From assembly GCF_001417735.1 (NCBI RefSeq), contig NZ_BBUZ01000026.1, positions 248,001 through 312,000 of the forward strand: a stretch of DNA of 64,000 bases, given 5' to 3'. The notes under the pieces were generated by a model. That model was not told the DNA's origin. It saw only the letters and a program-made list of their open reading frames with translations, and did no database searches. Made by a program: the position numbers and the translations under genes. This document shows positions 60,734-64,000 of this stretch, one piece after another. The first letter of the stretch is position 1. The number at the start of each line of letters is the position of its first letter. The DNA is from Streptomyces sp. NBRC 110028 (lineage in GTDB: Bacteria > Actinomycetota > Actinomycetes > Streptomycetales > Streptomycetaceae).

Positions 60734-61819
60734 ATGCGGGAGTCGGCGCGGAAGCGGCAGGCGCGGATCGCGGGTTTGGTGGAGTCCCGGGGCCTCGCGC
60801 GGATCACCGATCTCGCGGATGAGCTGGGGGTTTCCGTCGTCACCGTACGGCGGGACGTCGAGGAGCTGGCCCGCCGCGGTGAGGTGCGCCGCGGTCACGG
60901 GGTGGCCCGTTCGCTGCGGCCGATGGCCGAGGAGTCCGCCGCCACCGGCGACACCGTCGGCATGGTGATCCCCGAGCGCAACACCTATCTGACCCAGGCC
61001 GTGCAGGCGGCCCGGGAGGCCGCCGAGAAGGCGGGGCTGCGGCTCGCGCTGCACATCGCGGCCGACGAGGACGACGCCGAGCGCACCGCGGTGCGCTCGG
61101 CGCTGGAGGCCGGGGCGCGCGGGCTGCTGCTCTCGCCGCACTGGCGCACGGCCGCCGAGGCGGCGCGGGATCACTCCTGGCTGCGCGCGCTGGACGTGCC
61201 CGTGGTGCTGCTGGAGCGCCGCCCGGAGCGCGGCAGCTCCCTGTACGAGCTGGACTGTGTGCGCTCGGACCACGCGTACGGGGTGCATCTGGCGCTGGGG
61301 CATCTGATGTCCCTCGGCCATCGGCGCGTCGTGCTGGCCGCGCGCGACGACAGCCCGACCGCCAGGGTGATCCGGTCGGAGTTCGCCGAGCAGACAAAGG
61401 CCCGTGGCATCGCCGAGGGCTGTACGGCCATCCTCAGCTCGCGCACCGCGGGCCCCGACCCGCGCGCCGCCGATCCACGGGCGGTCGACCTGGTGGAGAC
61501 GCTGCGCCGGACCCGGGCGACGGCGGCGCTGATCCACGGCGACATGGACGCGCTGGTGCTGGTCCAGCGGCTGCGGGAGGCCGGTGTCGAGGTGCCGCGG
61601 GACTGTTCGGTGGTCGCGTACAACGATGTGGTGGCCGACATGGGCCAGATCGCGCTGACGGCCGTCGCCCCGCCCAAGGCCGAGGTCGGCAGGGCCGCCC
61701 TCGGGCTGCTGCTCCGGCAGCTCGACCACGCCCGGGAGGGCCGGTGGCCGGGGGCCGCCCGCCACCTGGAGCTGTTGCCCGGTCTGGTGGTCCGGGATTC
61801 GACCGCCCCGCTCGTCTGA
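60734..61819 (+). CDS. DeoR-HTH / LacI-sensor hybrid regulator
   Basis: A 361-residue regulator: a DeoR-type HTH (ITDLADELGVSVVTVRRDVEEL, 23-44) joined to a periplasmic-binding-like sugar sensor (about 75-355, VGMVIPERNTYLTQAVQAA ... YNDVVADMGQIALTAV). It lies directly before a sugar ABC importer in the same direction and is its likely local repressor. TGATCG repeats at 60631-60644 lie in its own promoter. ATG 60734 follows GGGCGGTAGG. Confidence 0.88.
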   Translation: MRESARKRQARIAGLVESRGLARITDLADELGVSVVTVRRDVEELARRGEVRRGHGVARSLRPMAEESAATGDTVGMVIPERNTYLTQAVQAAREAAEKAGLRLALHIAADEDDAERTAVRSALEAGARGLLLSPHWRTAAEAARDHSWLRALDVPVVLLERRPERGSSLYELDCVRSDHAYGVHLALGHLMSLGHRRVVLAARDDSPTARVIRSEFAEQTKARGIAEGCTAILSSRTAGPDPRAADPRAVDLVETLRRTRATAALIHGDMDALVLVQRLREAGVEVPRDCSVVAYNDVVADMGQIALTAVAPPKAEVGRAALGLLLRQLDHAREGRWPGAARHLELLPGLVVRDSTAPLV

Positions 61820-61880
61820 TCGTTTGACCGGTTTGGTTCCTTCTGTTCGATCTATTGACGGTATTTCCGTCAAGCGATCA
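61818..61880. promoter_or_regulatory. Operator region before the sugar-binding protein gene
   Basis: A perfect palindrome TTGACGG (61855-61861) / CCGTCAA (61867-61873) around TATTT, embedded in a larger near-perfect 12-bp inverted repeat (TGATCGTTTGAC at 61818-61829, GTCAAGCGATCA at 61869-61880). The TGATCG element recurs before the regulator gene, so the hybrid regulator probably binds both. Confidence 0.6.
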
Positions 61881-61918
61881 GGATTCCCCCTGACTCCACC
61901 GCGAACAGGGGAGGGTCC

Positions 61919-63265
61919 ATGCCTGGCCACAGACGCCCAGGACGCGCGGCCACCGGACGCCGGGCGACAGCCGTCACAACGGCACTGCTCACACTGCTCG
62001 CCCTCCTGCTGACCGGCTGTTCCGGCGGCGGAGCGAACATCGCCAAGAACGGCCCCGTCCGCCTCACCTTCTGGTCCGCGCTGCGCGGCAGCCAGGAGGT
62101 CGTGGACGAGTTCAACCGCACCCACACCGACGTCAAGGTCGACTACGCCCAGGTCCCCTCGGGGGAACAGGGCGGCTGGGCCAAGCTCAGCAACGCCGCA
62201 CGCGCGGGCAACGCCCCCGATGTGGCCACCATCGAGTACCCCCAGCTGCCCGGCTTCACGATCGACGGCGTGCCCCGGGACATCAGCGAGCTGCTGCCCG
62301 GCTCGGTGCGCCGCAAGATCCTTCCGCAGGCGCTGGACCTCACCACCTTCGACGGGCGCACCTACGCCGTACCGGTGGACATCGAGCCGATGGTCTTCCT
62401 GTACCGCAAGGACATCTTCACCAAGAACCGCATCCCGGTCCCCAAGACCTGGGCGGAGTTCGAGCGTTCGGCCCGCAAGCTCAAGAAGGCCGAGCCCCGT
62501 TCCCGTATCGCCAGCCTCTTCACCACCGGCGGCACGCTCTACCTGGCCGCGTACGCCTGGCAGGCCGGGGGCCAGTGGTACGACACCTCCGCCGACACCT
62601 GGCGCGTGTCCATGGACGACGCCCCCACCCGCAAGGTCGCCCGGTACTGGCAGGGCCTGAAGGACGACGACCTGGTGCGCGTGGAGCCCGGGTCCAGCCA
62701 GCAGTGGCGGGCCCATCTGCGCAGCGGTGAGACGGCCGGCTATCTGGCGGGCGCCTGGGCCGCGGGCTCGATGATGGCGTCCACCCCCGACGGCAAGGGC
62801 AAATGGGCCATCGCCCCGGTGCCGCAGTGGGACGCGGCCAAGCCGAAGGTGAGCACCCAGGGCGGGTCGACCTTCATGGTCACCAAGGACAGCGACCATC
62901 CCGAGGAGGCCATGGAGTTCATCTCCTGGATGGTCACCAGCCCCGACGCCCTGCGCGCCAAGCTCTCCAGCGGTGTCAGCAGCGCCTTCCCGTCGGTGCC
63001 CGCCCTGGTCCCGGTCGCCCGCAAGGAGATGGACACCAGCTACTTCTCCGGCCAGGACATCTTCGGCCTCTTCGATGAGCAGGCCAAGCTGATCGACCCC
63101 TCCTGGAAGTGGGGGCCGCGGATGGTGTCGACGACCACCTCCGGTGACGACGGGCTCGCCAAGGCCGGTGCCGGGAGCGGCAGCGTGCTGGAGGCCCTGC
63201 GCGATGCCCAGAGCCGGACGATGCCCGATCTCAAGAGCCTCGGCCTGTCGGTCACCACCCGCTGA
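61919..63265 (+). CDS. Sugar ABC transporter substrate-binding lipoprotein
   Basis: A 448-residue family 1 solute-binding protein: lipobox LTGC, then VRLTFWSALRGSQEVVDEFN (strand 1/helix 1), GNAPDVATIEYPQLPGF and YAVPVDIEPMVFLYRKDIF. It binds a mono- or oligosaccharide for the permease genes that follow. ATG 61919 with GGGAGGG upstream. Confidence 0.92.
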   Translation: MPGHRRPGRAATGRRATAVTTALLTLLALLLTGCSGGGANIAKNGPVRLTFWSALRGSQEVVDEFNRTHTDVKVDYAQVPSGEQGGWAKLSNAARAGNAPDVATIEYPQLPGFTIDGVPRDISELLPGSVRRKILPQALDLTTFDGRTYAVPVDIEPMVFLYRKDIFTKNRIPVPKTWAEFERSARKLKKAEPRSRIASLFTTGGTLYLAAYAWQAGGQWYDTSADTWRVSMDDAPTRKVARYWQGLKDDDLVRVEPGSSQQWRAHLRSGETAGYLAGAWAAGSMMASTPDGKGKWAIAPVPQWDAAKPKVSTQGGSTFMVTKDSDHPEEAMEFISWMVTSPDALRAKLSSGVSSAFPSVPALVPVARKEMDTSYFSGQDIFGLFDEQAKLIDPSWKWGPRMVSTTTSGDDGLAKAGAGSGSVLEALRDAQSRTMPDLKSLGLSVTTR

Positions 63266-63331
63266 ACCCCGCCATCCGCGCTGTGTCTCCCCTGAGCCGG
63301 TTTCCCTCTTCACCGTGAGCCGAGGTATCCC

Positions 63332-64000
63332 GTGAGTACCGTCATCTCCTCGAAACCGACGGCGCGGCCACCGGCGGCCGCCGCCGATCCGCCCTCCGGA
63401 ACCGGGCGGCGCCAGCAGCGGATCGCCGCCGCCGTGCTGCTGACGCCTTTCACGGCGCTGCTCATCGCCGTGTTCCTGGTCCCCGTCGGCTACGCCGTCT
63501 ACCTGAGCTTCTTCTCCGAGGACCACGAAGGGCTCGGCTTCGGTGGCGGGCGTACCGTCTTCACCGGACTGCGCAGCTACCTCGCGGTGCTGCAGGACCC
63601 GAGCTTCCTCACCGGGTTCGGCACCATCGCCCTGTACTGCGTCATCTTCGTCCCCCTGGTGGTCCTCGGCGCCCTGGTCATCGCCCTGATGCTGGACTCG
63701 GGCCTGGTCCGGCTGCGGCGGACCGCGCAGCTGCTGCTGTACTTGCCGCACGCCGTGCCGGGCATCATCGCGGCCGTCATCTGGCTGTACCTCTACACCC
63801 CCGGGCTCAGCCCGATCATCAAGGTGTTCGCGCAAGGCCACATCACCATCGACTTCCTCGGCCTGCACACCGTGCTGCCGTCGATCGTCAACATCGCCCT
63901 GTGGAGCGGACTCGGCTACAACATGATCATCTTCTATGCCGCGCTCCAGGCGCTGCCGCGCGAGGTGATCGAGGCGGCGACCATCGACGGCGCGGGCGGC
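63332..64000 (+). CDS. Sugar ABC transporter permease, 5' part
   Basis: GTG 63332 with GAGG six bases upstream; 223 codons are inside the window and the frame continues past the end. MalF/UgpA-type permease: a long N-terminal cytosolic tail, first helix LTPFTALLIAVFLVPVGYAVYL, and the EAA loop beginning EVIEAATIDGAGG at the edge. A second permease gene is expected beyond. Confidence 0.9.
   Translation, partial: MSTVISSKPTARPPAAAADPPSGTGRRQQRIAAAVLLTPFTALLIAVFLVPVGYAVYLSFFSEDHEGLGFGGGRTVFTGLRSYLAVLQDPSFLTGFGTIALYCVIFVPLVVLGALVIALMLDSGLVRLRRTAQLLLYLPHAVPGIIAAVIWLYLYTPGLSPIIKVFAQGHITIDFLGLHTVLPSIVNIALWSGLGYNMIIFYAALQALPREVIEAATIDGAGG

Noticed and set aside
60368..63868. 1166-codon open frame on the minus strand
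   Set aside because: Antisense shadow of the regulator and sugar-importer genes; His/Gly/Arg-rich without motifs.

Overview
The window is about 73% G+C, with GTG starts, strong GGAGG-type ribosome sites and dense short operons. It carries several hallmark actinomycete families: a conservon, XRE/DUF397 pairs, DUF574 methyltransferase, MurT/GatD, an AfsA-type butyrolactone synthase, DUF1996 and DUF4142. This points to a Streptomyces-type chromosome. I saw no tRNA, rRNA, insertion sequence or CRISPR array. At least five genes contain the rare leucine codon TTA, which in Streptomyces makes translation depend on the developmental tRNA bldA: the conservon P450, the DUF574 methyltransferase, an XRE regulator, a secreted lectin/toxin-like protein and an ECF sigma factor.

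Layout. 1-4250: conservon cvnABCDE, ending in a CYP157-like P450 with an altered ExxR motif. 4285-9504: a small membrane protein, CtaG-like protein, phosphofructokinase, the GatD/MurT lipid II amidation pair and a peptide deformylase. 9435-13939: TetR regulator with a divergent acyl-CoA dehydrogenase, isoprenyl transferase, DUF574 methyltransferase and a degenerate kinase-like protein. 14203-19385: developmental-type regulators (DUF397/XRE pair, NsdA-like TPR regulator, RsbW-like ATPase) and an SDR. 19465-24448: TauE-type exporter, secreted beta-trefoil protein with a possible aerolysin-like module, a TetR-controlled NmrA/SnoaL pair (SnoaL gene frameshifted) and an orthocaspase. 24539-33338: SpoIIE-type phosphatase, secreted asparaginase, GlxA regulator, divergent NHEJ polymerase and ligase, hydrolase, SigB/F-type sigma factor and HhH-GPD repair protein.

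34841-46539 looks like one catabolic locus: DeoR regulator, PdxA2-type dehydrogenase and four-carbon acid-sugar kinase on one strand, facing a complete five-gene peptide/oligosaccharide-type ABC importer, aldo/keto reductase, cytoplasmic BNR (sialidase-like) protein and SDR on the other. The inferred job is uptake of a glycoside or acid-sugar conjugate, its processing, and phosphorylation/oxidation of a C4 acid such as threonate.

46677-50148: secreted endonuclease I and a gamma-butyrolactone signalling unit (ScbR-like receptor, AfsA-like synthase, HAD phosphatase) with a 16-bp tandem repeat. 50169-54356: two lipoproteins and a redox pair (NuoF-like flavoprotein fused to a ferredoxin, plus a four-histidine membrane cytochrome b). 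54585-60612: PucR-type regulator whose start codon sits in a stem-loop, ECF sigma factor with a zinc-finger tail, secreted DUF1996/DUF4142 pair and an 880-bp poorly coding stretch. 60734-64000: DeoR-HTH/LacI-sensor hybrid regulator and the start of a sugar ABC importer that leaves the window.
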